Shown one piece after another: positions 1-6,344 of a DNA stretch of 8,385 nucleotides; the stretch's first letter is position 1; the number at the start of each line of letters is the position of its first letter. Both the position numbers and the translations under genes were made by a program. This stretch comes from Candidatus Thorarchaeota archaeon (GTDB lineage: Archaea > Asgardarchaeota > Thorarchaeia > Thorarchaeales > Thorarchaeaceae), in the NCBI GenBank assembly GCA_016839345.1, contig JAEOUL010000166.1:1-8385 (forward strand). The letters are read 5' to 3'. The notes under the pieces were generated by a model. The model saw only the letters and a program-made list of their open reading frames with translations. It did no database searches and was not told the origin of the DNA.

Positions 1-1
1 G

Positions 2-379
2 TCCTGTGCTGCTGCAGTCGCTGTGATTGAAATCATACAGGAAGAGAACTATCTGGATAAGGCTGCAAAGTTGGGCGGCCAACTGAAGAGAAATCTGGAT
101 GAACTTCAAAAGGACCACAGACTGATAGGTGATGTCCGGGGTCAGGGTATGATGTTGGGTGTAGAATTGGTTCGTGACCAAACAACAAAGGAGCCAGCTA
201 TGCAGGAAATGTTAACCGTTATGGAGGTTTGTAGAGAAGAGGGACTCCTCATTGGAAAGGGTGGGCTCGATAGCAATGTGATCCGACTTCAGCCACCTCT
301 GGAGTTGACCAAGGAACAGATTGACAAGGCCTGTTCCATTCTCGATGATGCTATAGCCAAAGCGGAAAAGGGTCTGTAA
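2..379 (+). CDS. Class-III aminotransferase (AGXT2 / beta-alanine type), C-terminal part
   Basis: The frame is open from the left edge, so the start lies outside the window and only the last 125 residues are visible. It begins SCAAAVAVIEII, the helix that follows the GGNP motif in class-III (ornithine/GABA/AGXT2) PLP-dependent transaminases. It continues with GDVRGQGMMLGVELV and ends with NVIRLQPPLELTKEQID, the standard C-terminal small-domain motifs of the family. The PLP-binding lysine lies upstream and cannot be checked. The closest remembered relatives are alanine-glyoxylate/beta-alanine-pyruvate aminotransferases. With beta-ureidopropionase and dihydropyrimidinase next door, the inferred job is transamination of beta-alanine (or 3-aminoisobutyrate) to malonate semialdehyde in the cytoplasm. 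GABA or acetylornithine transamination is possible from this fragment alone. It is convergent with the next gene, with 8 bases between stop codons. Confidence 0.88.
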   Translation, partial: SCAAAVAVIEIIQEENYLDKAAKLGGQLKRNLDELQKDHRLIGDVRGQGMMLGVELVRDQTTKEPAMQEMLTVMEVCREEGLLIGKGGLDSNVIRLQPPLELTKEQIDKACSILDDAIAKAEKGL

Positions 380-387
380 GCAATCAG

Positions 388-1263
388 TCATAGCTTGGTG
401 AGATCGTCATAACTATCTGGTCTACGGTCTCGAAAGAACTGCCAAGTGTCTCGGACCTCCCGAATCATATCAAGATCAATGTCACCCACAATAAGCTCTT
501 CCTTATCTCGAGAGCCTTCGACTATCATTTGTCCTCGTGGGTCTGCAATGTATGAACTACCGTAGAATGTACCAGTCTTCCATGGCTCCTCACCCACTCG
601 ATTTATGGCCGCTATGAAGTATCCATTAGCAACAGCGTGTGCTGGTTGTTCTATACCCCAGAGGTGCTCAGAGAGACCAGCTACAGTAGCCGAGGGATTG
701 AAGACTATCTCTGCCCCATTCAATCCAAGTGCACGAGCCCCTTCTGGAAAATGACGGTCATAGCAGATATAGACACCGATCTTCGCGACCGATGTGTTGA
801 AGACAGGGTATCCGAGATTTCCAGGTCTAAAATAGAATTTCTCCCAGAAACCAGGGTCCAGATGTGGGATGTGCATTTTCCTAAATTTGCCTAACAATGT
901 CCCATCAGAATCAATTACAATCGCTGTATTATAGTATACACCCACTAACTCTTCCTCATACATAGGAGCAATTAGAACCAGTTTGTTGTCTTTAGCAAGT
1001 TTCTGCATCCGTTTAGTCAGGGGACCTGGAATTGGTTCAGCATATTTGTACCACTTTCTGTTTTGTTCAGCACAGAAATAGGGTCCATAGAATAATTCCT
1101 GAAAACATAGAATCTGAACTTCCTGCTGTTTCGCAATAGTAGCAAATCCCTCATGCTTTCGAATCATCTTCTCAATGTTTTCCTCGATGGCGGTTTCGTC
1201 TGATACATCACCTTCCCAAGTTGCTTGAACTAGACCTATACGGACATTTCTCAATATTATCAC
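388..1263 (-). CDS. Beta-ureidopropionase (N-carbamoyl-beta-alanine amidohydrolase), nitrilase superfamily
   Basis: This is a 291-residue carbon-nitrogen hydrolase predicted to cleave N-carbamoyl-beta-alanine to beta-alanine, CO2 and ammonia. The catalytic set is intact: Glu56 in CFQELFYG, Lys129 in KFRKMHIPH, Cys167 in ICYDRHFPEGAR, and a second Glu near 141. The stretches FNPSATVAGLSEHLWGIE and YFIAAINRVG, then FYGSSYIADP, match beta-ureidopropionases (UPB1/Pyd3) better than N-carbamoylputrescine amidases, which usually have CWDQWFPE. The length is normal for the compact prokaryotic form. The frame opens with GTG at 1263, but a GGAGTGAT ribosome site overlaps that codon and sits well for TTG at 1254, which would give 288 residues starting RNVRIGLVQ. 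The gene runs divergently from the dihydropyrimidinase, which makes its substrate. Related amidases (putrescine or other ureido compounds) remain possible. Confidence 0.9.
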   Translation of the reverse strand: MIILRNVRIGLVQATWEGDVSDETAIEENIEKMIRKHEGFATIAKQQEVQILCFQELFYGPYFCAEQNRKWYKYAEPIPGPLTKRMQKLAKDNKLVLIAPMYEEELVGVYYNTAIVIDSDGTLLGKFRKMHIPHLDPGFWEKFYFRPGNLGYPVFNTSVAKIGVYICYDRHFPEGARALGLNGAEIVFNPSATVAGLSEHLWGIEQPAHAVANGYFIAAINRVGEEPWKTGTFYGSSYIADPRGQMIVEGSRDKEELIVGDIDLDMIREVRDTWQFFRDRRPDSYDDLTKL

Positions 1264-1321
1264 TCCAGATTCTTGAGGAATTGAACTGGTCTTCTCTCAT
1301 CTAATAGGCATTTCCCAAAGC

Positions 1322-1330
1322 GATTTATGG
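1322..1330. promoter_or_regulatory. Possible shared TATA element between beta-ureidopropionase and dihydropyrimidinase
   Basis: In the roughly 100-base divergent gap, GATTTATGG is the only AT-rich stretch resembling an archaeal TATA box (TTTATG on +, CATAAAT on -). On the + strand transcription would start near 1350, leaving a very short leader containing the GGAGG site. On the - strand it would start near 1300. The match is imperfect and placement is inferred from the usual 25-base spacing only. Confidence 0.3.
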
Positions 1331-1350
1331 CGAGTTTTGCATCAGTTTGC

Positions 1351-1355
1351 GGAGG
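1351..1355 (+). promoter_or_regulatory. Shine-Dalgarno that sets the dihydropyrimidinase start
   Basis: GGAGG ends 7 bases before ATG 1363. The in-frame ATG at 1327 has no such site and would add 12 residues (MASFASVCGGLP) not expected in the family, so 1363 is taken as the start. Confidence 0.8.
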
Positions 1356-1362
1356 ACTTCCG

Positions 1363-2754
1363 ATGTCCGAGCTAGATCTCATCGTCAAACACGGTAATGT
1401 TGTGACTGCGGCTGACATCTATACTGCTGATGTTGGAGTCAGGGCTGGAAAAATATCAAGTCTTGGGACAGATCTTGATCCAGGACCTGACACTGTGGTG
1501 GTCGATGCAAAAGGGAAGTATGTTTTTCCTGGTGGCATAGATGTTCATGTCCACTTTCAACTTCCATTCTCAGGAACTGTTTCTGCTGATGACTTCGAGA
1601 ATGGTACAAAGGCTGCTGCATGTGGTGGTGTGACCACAATACTTGACTTTGCTATTCAAACAAAGGGGCATCCAATCATGGAAGCTGTGGAGGCTAGAAG
1701 AGCTGAGGCTGACCCGAATGTGTGTGTTGACTATGGGCTCCATGCAGCAATAACAGACTGGACTCCTCAGACACAAGCAGAGATTATGAAAATAATTGAT
1801 TATGGGATACCAACTTTCAAGATGTTTATGATATACAAGAATGAGGGCTGGATGGCAGACGATGGTATGCTCTTCAGTGCACTTGAGGAAACATCCAAAC
1901 TGGGTGGTCATATCGGAGTGCATGCTGAGAGTGTCGATGTCTTGGATTTGTTAATTGAAAGGTACGGAAAGGAAAAGGAGAAGTGGGGGGCATACGGGCA
2001 TACCCTCTCCAGACCCTGCTACACCGAAGAGGAGGCTATCATCAGGGCAATCAAATGGGCCGAGGTCACTGGTGGCAGACTCTACATTGTGCATATGTCT
2101 ACGGGAGAAGGCGCAGATGCAGTAGCTGCTGCTAGAAACCGTGGAGTGGATGTGTATGCCGAAACTTGTCCTCAATACCTGTTGCTGGATGATGAGGTCT
2201 TCAAGGGCGAAAATGGTCATCTCTATGCCACATGTCCTCAAATCAAGAAACCGCACGATAGCGATCGTCTATGGAAAGGCCTCGCGAATGGTGAAGTACA
2301 CATAGTAGCTACAGATACCTGCACATTTGACACCAAGCAGAAGGCTGCTTGGAACGGCGACTTCAGAAAGATTCCATTTGGAATGCCTGGTGTTGAAACC
2401 ATGGTGCCACTCATGTATACAGAAGGTGTTGGGAAACGAGGATTCTCGGTGAACCAAATTGTTTCACTTGTCAGCACCAACCCCGCCAAGCTGTTCGGCA
2501 TGTATCCTGAGAAAGGCACAATAGCTATAGGAAGTGATGCAGATTTAGTGGTCTTTGACCCAGAAAAGAAAGTCACCATCAAAGCTGAGAACCTTCAGAC
2601 AAACTGTGACTGGAACCCGTTTGAGGGTTGGAATCTCACAGGTTATCCCACAGTCACAATCTCTAGAGGTAAGGTAGTTGCAGAGGACGGGAAATTCGTA
2701 GGAGAGGTCGGTCACGGCAAGTTCCTGAAGAGAAAACCCTATGGGAAACTCTAA
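1363..2754 (+). CDS. Dihydropyrimidinase / hydantoinase (amidohydrolase superfamily)
   Basis: This is a 463-residue cyclic amidohydrolase predicted to open the ring of dihydrouracil or dihydrothymine to the N-carbamoyl-beta-amino acid. The two-metal site is complete: His62 and His64 (DVHVHF), the carbamylated lysine Lys153 in FKMFMIYK, His187 (GVHAES), His244 (VHMS) and Asp318 (ATDTCTF). Tyr158 matches the catalytic tyrosine of dihydropyrimidinases. The C-terminal NPAKLFGMYPEKGTIAIGSD is the classic family tail. Two departures are visible: Thr319 where most members have His in DHC, and IPFGMPGVET in place of IPNG, a pattern recalling the allantoinase/dihydroorotase branch. The exact cyclic amide is therefore less certain than the family. 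It is followed after 22 bases by the TIM-barrel gene, so the two are probably cotranscribed. The neighbouring ureidopropionase argues for a pyrimidine substrate. Confidence 0.9.
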   Translation: MSELDLIVKHGNVVTAADIYTADVGVRAGKISSLGTDLDPGPDTVVVDAKGKYVFPGGIDVHVHFQLPFSGTVSADDFENGTKAAACGGVTTILDFAIQTKGHPIMEAVEARRAEADPNVCVDYGLHAAITDWTPQTQAEIMKIIDYGIPTFKMFMIYKNEGWMADDGMLFSALEETSKLGGHIGVHAESVDVLDLLIERYGKEKEKWGAYGHTLSRPCYTEEEAIIRAIKWAEVTGGRLYIVHMSTGEGADAVAAARNRGVDVYAETCPQYLLLDDEVFKGENGHLYATCPQIKKPHDSDRLWKGLANGEVHIVATDTCTFDTKQKAAWNGDFRKIPFGMPGVETMVPLMYTEGVGKRGFSVNQIVSLVSTNPAKLFGMYPEKGTIAIGSDADLVVFDPEKKVTIKAENLQTNCDWNPFEGWNLTGYPTVTISRGKVVAEDGKFVGEVGHGKFLKRKPYGKL

Positions 2755-2776
2755 ACCCTGAACATGCGAAAAGGAA

Positions 2777-3628
2777 ATGGAAATCATGCGATTGCCAACA
2801 CGCCGAGCTTACCATGTGATATACGATAATTCTCTCGAAGACGCAATTAGGTATGCTGCTGCAAATGACTGGACCGGGATAGTTCCTGACTTTGGTGTCC
2901 CAACATTCTCTCCCGAAAAGATATCCACAGAAGAGAGAGCTAGATTGAGAGAACTCTCGCGAGACCTCTCCATTGAATGGGGCTTCCATGCACCTGGAGA
3001 CGATGTGAGCCTGTTCAGTACATATCCTCCCGTCCGAGAAGGGATATTGAAGTACTTCAAGCATGTTATCAACCTTGCCCGGGAGGTTAGCGTGAAACCC
3101 ACCAATGTTGTGGTTCATGCAGGTACACCTCCAACCTTTAGAAAGGCTGGTGTAGAAAGAGATGATTTCAGTGATGTCTATGCAGAATCATACATCACAA
3201 CTCTTCGAGAAAATCTAATCGAACTCATCGAACACGCTAAGCCGAATGTCACCATAGTGCTTGAGAATGTTAACTGGACTCCTATTGTCTGTGATATTCT
3301 CCAACGCCTATTTCCTACAGGACTGAAGCTCTGTCTTGATATACCAAAGCTTTTCGAAAGGAACTTCAGAATGAATGAATCGGATTGGAATTTCTTCCAA
3401 CAACACAAGAGCGCGATTGAGGTCGTTCACATTCATGATTCTCACCCAGTTCTCAAAAGTCACCAAATCGTGGGTGAAGGGATCTTAGACTTTGAGAGAG
3501 TCCTCCGCCTTCTCGAAGGACTAAAAACCAAACCACAATATGTCTTTGAGGTCCGACCTAGAGAGGCTGCTCATCACAGTCTAATGAGCTTGGGACGACT
3601 CATGGATATGCTGAAGCTGGACCTGTGA
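2777..3628 (+). CDS. Sugar phosphate isomerase/epimerase-like TIM-barrel protein (AP endonuclease family 2 fold)
   Basis: A protein of up to 283 residues with the xylose-isomerase-like TIM-barrel pattern. Candidate metal ligands fall at strand ends in the usual order: His71 (WGFHAPG), His114 (VVVHAG), Glu163 (IVLENVNW), Asp188 (LCLDIPK), His218/His220 (VVHIHDSH) and Glu258 (YVFEVRP). A GEGILDF turn corresponds to the GEG(D/E)IDF motif of the family. The first ATG is given as the start. ATG 2786, nine bases in, is better spaced from the GGAA at 2773-2776 and would give MRLPTRRAYHV. It lies 22 bases behind the dihydropyrimidinase and probably shares its transcript. Substrate is unknown: this superfamily includes isomerases, epimerases, dehydratases and endonuclease IV. 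No known step of pyrimidine breakdown needs it. It ends only 2 bases from the stop of the convergent microprotein gene. Confidence 0.75.
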   Translation: MEIMRLPTRRAYHVIYDNSLEDAIRYAAANDWTGIVPDFGVPTFSPEKISTEERARLRELSRDLSIEWGFHAPGDDVSLFSTYPPVREGILKYFKHVINLAREVSVKPTNVVVHAGTPPTFRKAGVERDDFSDVYAESYITTLRENLIELIEHAKPNVTIVLENVNWTPIVCDILQRLFPTGLKLCLDIPKLFERNFRMNESDWNFFQQHKSAIEVVHIHDSHPVLKSHQIVGEGILDFERVLRLLEGLKTKPQYVFEVRPREAAHHSLMSLGRLMDMLKLDL

Positions 3629-3630
3629 GT

Positions 3631-3723
3631 TCAGAGCATTCCTGACATCAGCAGATATCCGACCAGAGCTATAATGAAGAGGATTATTCCAACAACAACT
3701 ATAAGAATCCTACTTAGATCCAC
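3631..3723 (-). CDS. Single-helix membrane microprotein, 30 residues
   Basis: A short frame at the distal end of the minus-strand operon that length-filtered gene finders would miss. GTG at 3723 opens 30 codons ending in TGA: MDLSRIL, then a continuous hydrophobic stretch of about 20 residues (roughly 6-26, including VVVGIILFIIALVGYLL), then SGML. A strong GGAGGTG site (3734-3740) precedes it, 10 bases from the start, and the gap to the preceding bPH2 stop is 18 bases. It resembles the 32-residue microprotein at 6232-6330: both have a charged N-terminus, a VV..IILF.I.LV core and a short MGLI/SGML-like tail. It is inferred to be a small membrane subunit or regulator working with the bPH2 proteins. 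No family is recognised. Confidence 0.65.
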   Translation of the reverse strand: MDLSRILIVVVGIILFIIALVGYLLMSGML

Positions 3724-3733
3724 TCTCTTCTTC

Positions 3734-3740
3734 CACCTCC
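3734..3740 (-). promoter_or_regulatory. GGAGGTG ribosome-binding site of the 30-residue microprotein
   Basis: On the minus strand GGAGGTG matches seven consecutive bases of the expected anti-Shine-Dalgarno complement (AGGAGGTGAT). It sits just beyond the stop codon of the fourth bPH2 gene and can only serve the short GTG-initiated frame at 3723, which is the main argument that the frame is translated. Confidence 0.7.
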
Positions 3741-3741
3741 G

Positions 3742-4506
3742 TTATTTCCTTGTAACTCTGAGCTCGTCCCTGATCTCCATGAATGCCTGAAGCGTTTCCT
3801 GATTGAATATGCTCTTCCCTGGAGCATGAATCCTACTTGGAACATTAGATATTGGCTTACTTGTGAAGCCCCGTAACTCTCTCAGGATAAAATCTCGAAG
3901 TTCCTCGTGAAATTTCACACCCTCAATGTTCTCTTCTGCAGCACCGCCGCTCATCAATTTCTGCAATATTAGAGCAACAAATCCTCCACCCTGTGCTGTC
4001 TGCGATTTTGCTGCAGTTTCTACCTGAATGGTCCCAATTCCAAACAATCTGTCGAAGACTCCCCGAGTAGTCTTTACATGCGTGATAGTACGGAAGGGAA
4101 CATGTTTCTGAGTAACTGTAATGATTCCTTTACGAACATAGATTTCTGGACTGACTCCACCCTCCCAGCTAGCCAGAGAATAATCTATGCGGTTCACGTA
4201 AATGTACGAATAAATCATCCACAGTGCAAAGACGCTGATTGAAGCAGTCCAATAAACTTGACTGAACCCTCTCCATTCAAGTTTGATGAGGATATCAGTC
4301 CATGGTGCTATCTCTAGAATGTCCGCCACGAACACTGGGTCAGTCACAAGGAAGTAGAAGACAAAGACACCCCCCCAGATGAGAACCAAGATAATCGCCA
4401 CTCTTAACCACTTCTTATAGAGAAAGGCATTGTCTGGATGGAACACTCTCCCGCTGGTGATTTGTTCTATGGGCGGTTTGATCACACGCCCCTCATACCC
4501 AGACAT
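3742..4506 (-). CDS. Membrane protein with bacterial PH (bPH2, YdbS-like) domain, copy 1, divergent
   Basis: 254 residues, the most diverged of four paralogues. It shares the N-terminal VIKPP...GRVFHP signature (8-25). Two hydrophobic helices follow, near 34-54 and 85-105. The bPH2 domain spans about 108-212, with HVPFRTITHV and FDRLFGIGTIQVETA. A C-terminal helix ends in MEIRDELR. In the loop after the VETA strand the other copies carry a short Gly-rich turn. Here there is a longer insertion (about 168-190) with a hydrophobic FVALILQKLM core between Gly-rich ends. The DPYxxGTE motif that follows the domain in the other copies is missing. A GGGAG site 10 bases ahead fits ATG 4506, and copy 2 ends 12 bases upstream. 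bPH2 proteins are usually membrane-anchored and of poorly defined function. Confidence 0.85.
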   Translation of the reverse strand: MSGYEGRVIKPPIEQITSGRVFHPDNAFLYKKWLRVAIILVLIWGGVFVFYFLVTDPVFVADILEIAPWTDILIKLEWRGFSQVYWTASISVFALWMIYSYIYVNRIDYSLASWEGGVSPEIYVRKGIITVTQKHVPFRTITHVKTTRGVFDRLFGIGTIQVETAAKSQTAQGGGFVALILQKLMSGGAAEENIEGVKFHEELRDFILRELRGFTSKPISNVPSRIHAPGKSIFNQETLQAFMEIRDELRVTRK

Positions 4507-4518
4507 GTGATATCTCCC

Positions 4519-5250
4519 TCACTCTCTTTCTCTTCTCAAGAGGTCTCGAATCTCCCTGAGAACCCCAAGAATCTCGTCCTCAATAGAACCAGTTCCTACT
4601 GGAGCATCGCCCTCTTCATATTGACGAGAAATTTCTGTACCGGTGACATAGGGATCCTTAAACTTCCTCAACTCCATAAGGATGAAGTCACGAAGCTCCT
4701 CATAGAACGTCAAGCCCTCTAATTTCTCCTCTGCGGACTGAAGTGCGCTCCCAGAACCACCCGCGGTTTCAACCTCTATCGAACCAATTCCAAACAGACG
4801 ATCAAAGGGACCTGCAACACTCTGGATGTTCGTAATTGTTCTGAAGGGTACATGTTTTCTTGTTATGTTGATGAGCCCTTTCTTCACATAGACCTCTGGC
4901 ATTGTTTCACCTGATTTGGCCACGACTGAATATTCGAAGCTACGAATGTAAATTGGGTACACAATGAGGTAGGGGATTAAGAAAATTCCCACAATAATCC
5001 AGTACCAGAAGTTCAGTGGAGTCCATACGAAATTGAACGTACTCTCCACAACAGTCCAACCGCCTCCCTCAATAATTGCCACTATCCAAAAGACGAATAT
5101 CATACATCCAACAATTATGACCCAAAGCATGACCGCGCTAAAGATACCGAGAAACCAGTTCTTGTTGCGGAAGTACTTTGATGGCTTGAAGACCTTCCCT
5201 CTGGCAATCTCTTCCATCGGGGGTTTGATGACTTTACCTCTACCTGACAT
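4519..5250 (-). CDS. Membrane protein with bPH2 (YdbS-like) domain, copy 2
   Basis: 243 residues. The N-terminal cytosolic signature VIKPPMEEIARGKVFKP is followed by two membrane helices (about 33-60 and 80-103) and a bPH2 domain (about 104-196). That domain carries the hallmark KHVPFRTITNI and FDRLFGIGSIEVETAG stretches, then EEKLEGLTFYEELRDFIL. After the domain comes DPYVTGTE, an acidic linker, and a charged C-terminal helix (EDEILGVLREIRDLLRR). The gene starts 2 bases after the stop of copy 3, and its GGGAGAAGG ribosome site lies inside the end of that gene, so translation is likely coupled. Because each of the four copies has one bPH2 domain, a hetero-oligomer is plausible; that is inference. 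Confidence 0.88.
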   Translation of the reverse strand: MSGRGKVIKPPMEEIARGKVFKPSKYFRNKNWFLGIFSAVMLWVIIVGCMIFVFWIVAIIEGGGWTVVESTFNFVWTPLNFWYWIIVGIFLIPYLIVYPIYIRSFEYSVVAKSGETMPEVYVKKGLINITRKHVPFRTITNIQSVAGPFDRLFGIGSIEVETAGGSGSALQSAEEKLEGLTFYEELRDFILMELRKFKDPYVTGTEISRQYEEGDAPVGTGSIEDEILGVLREIRDLLRRERE

Positions 5251-5252
5251 TA

Positions 5253-6017
5253 TTACCTTCTCCCTTCGTCCATTTTTCTATCAATTCGACTCAATACATC
5301 CCTTATCTCACGAAGGGTTATGAGTATCTCGTCGTCAAGACTGTCACTCAAACGAGGGACTGACTCATCCATGGGACGAACCACTTCAGTACCCACAACA
5401 TATGGGTCTCTAAAACGTCTCAACTCTTGAAGGACAAAATCCCTTACCTGTTCATAAAAAGTGATGCCTTCGAGTTTTTCTTCGGGACCTGCCTGTCCGC
5501 CTGGTCCACCAGAGTAACCGGCGGTCTGAATCTCGACAGTTCCAATACCAAGGAGCCTATCAATGGGACCTGCTCTAGACGCGATATTTGTAATCGTACG
5601 GAAAGGCACATGCTTCCTTGTGATGTTAATCAGTCCTTTCTTCACATAAATCTCAGGCATCGTAGTACCTGCTTTTGAGATGACGCTATACTCGATGTTT
5701 CTAATGTACAGAGGGATTCCAATCATTGCTGGAAGCCACCAGAATAACATAGAAACTGCAAACCAGAAATTGAGTAAGGGAAACACGTCGAAGACAATAG
5801 CATAGAATGTGATCCATGTTGCTCCAGCTTGGTCCGTCAAGTAGATCCAAGTTCCAAGCAGGAGAAAGCCAACCACTATTAACCAAAGGAACATCGCAAC
5901 AAGGGTTGCTCCTAGCCACTCTTTATAGTAAAACCTGCGGTCAGGTTTGAATACTCGACCTGCTGTCACATCATCCATTGGAGGCTTTATCACTACACCT
6001 CGACTGTCCCTCTTCAT
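5253..6017 (-). CDS. Membrane protein with bPH2 (YdbS-like) domain, copy 3
   Basis: 254 residues, same plan as its neighbours: VVIKPPMDDVTAGRVFKP at the N-terminus, two helices (about 36-60 and 80-105), bPH2 domain at about 106-202 with KHVPFRTITNI and IDRLLGIGTVEIQTAG, then DPYVVGTE and a C-terminal amphipathic helix (LDDEILITLREIRDVLSRI). Its ATG follows directly on the TGA of the 70-residue membrane protein, with an AAGGAG site upstream inside that gene, the signature of coupled translation. A 68-base segment over the Gly-rich loop (YSGGPGGQAGPEEKLEG region) is identical at DNA level to copy 4, while the flanks encode equally conserved residues with different codons. Confidence 0.88.
   Translation of the reverse strand: MKRDSRGVVIKPPMDDVTAGRVFKPDRRFYYKEWLGATLVAMFLWLIVVGFLLLGTWIYLTDQAGATWITFYAIVFDVFPLLNFWFAVSMLFWWLPAMIGIPLYIRNIEYSVISKAGTTMPEIYVKKGLINITRKHVPFRTITNIASRAGPIDRLLGIGTVEIQTAGYSGGPGGQAGPEEKLEGITFYEQVRDFVLQELRRFRDPYVVGTEVVRPMDESVPRLSDSLDDEILITLREIRDVLSRIDRKMDEGRR
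5479..5546 (-). repeat. 68-bp exact duplicate shared by bPH2 copies 3 and 4 (first instance)
   Basis: By eye, bases 5479-5546 are identical to 6547-6614, with mismatches immediately outside on both sides. The segment encodes the end of the EIQTAG strand and the following Gly-rich loop. The surrounding paralogous DNA differs at many synonymous positions. Confidence 0.85.
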
Positions 6018-6230
6018 TCACATAATCTCCTTATTCCTTACTTGTTCTTCTCTCATTACAAAACCACCTAAGACGAAAACTACACCAATACCTTCAAGGA
6101 CTCCTCCCATGAAGTATAGAATTGGTGGGCCTCCAAGGGTTCCAGTGAATATGCCAATAATCTCTAGGAGCACGATGAAACTTCCGACTGTCAGCAGAAT
6201 TGTACCGATGTTCTTCTTTCTCTCTGACAT
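6018..6230 (-). CDS. Two-helix small membrane protein, 70 residues
   Basis: A small hydrophobic protein: charged start MSERKKN, a first helix at about 8-30 (IGTILLTVGSFIVLLEIIGIF), a TGTLGGPP turn, a second helix at about 37-58 ending in VFVLGGFV, and a charged tail (MREEQVRNKEIM). No family is recognised. It sits inside the bPH2 operon: its ATG is one base after the TGA of the 32-residue microprotein, and its own TGA directly abuts the ATG of bPH2 copy 3. That tight coupling supports it being real and made together with the PH-domain proteins. The positive-inside pattern is ambiguous because both ends carry charges, consistent with a hairpin having both termini in the cytoplasm. It could be an accessory subunit of a bPH2 membrane complex, which is inference from position only. 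Confidence 0.8.
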   Translation of the reverse strand: MSERKKNIGTILLTVGSFIVLLEIIGIFTGTLGGPPILYFMGGVLEGIGVVFVLGGFVMREEQVRNKEIM

Positions 6231-6231
6231 C

Positions 6232-6330
6232 TCATATCAGCCCCATACTAACAACTAAAAATATGAAGAAGAGAATGATGGATATGACTACTGTACTTGC
6301 TTTGACAAACAGCCTAGTAGCACTTACCAT
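6232..6330 (-). CDS. Single-helix membrane microprotein, 32 residues
   Basis: A 33-codon frame filling the gap between bPH2 copy 4 and the 70-residue membrane protein. ATG 6330 is preceded by GGAGG (6341-6345), which overlaps the TAG stop of copy 4. The TGA at 6232-6234 is one base from the next ATG, so it fits the operon exactly. The product has a short polar, basic N-terminus (MVSATRLFVKAS), a hydrophobic helix at about 13-28 (TVVISIILFFIFLVVS) and a MGLI end. It resembles the 30-residue microprotein at 3631-3723 in size, charge layout and helix composition, which suggests two related small subunits in one operon. No family is recognised. Confidence 0.65.
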   Translation of the reverse strand: MVSATRLFVKASTVVISIILFFIFLVVSMGLI

Positions 6331-6344
6331 ATCATTCTCGCCTC

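Noticed and set aside
637..894. An 85-codon + strand frame inside the beta-ureidopropionase gene
   Set aside because: The minus-strand frame carries intact nitrilase catalytic motifs across this whole stretch; the + frame has none.
1327..1362. ATG 1327 as the dihydropyrimidinase start
   Set aside because: No ribosome site precedes it, it overlaps the only TATA-like element, and ATG 1363 has GGAGG at ideal spacing.
2663..3118. Minus-strand frame of 151 codons across the dihydropyrimidinase/TIM-barrel junction
   Set aside because: It overlaps two well-supported + strand genes and has no family features.
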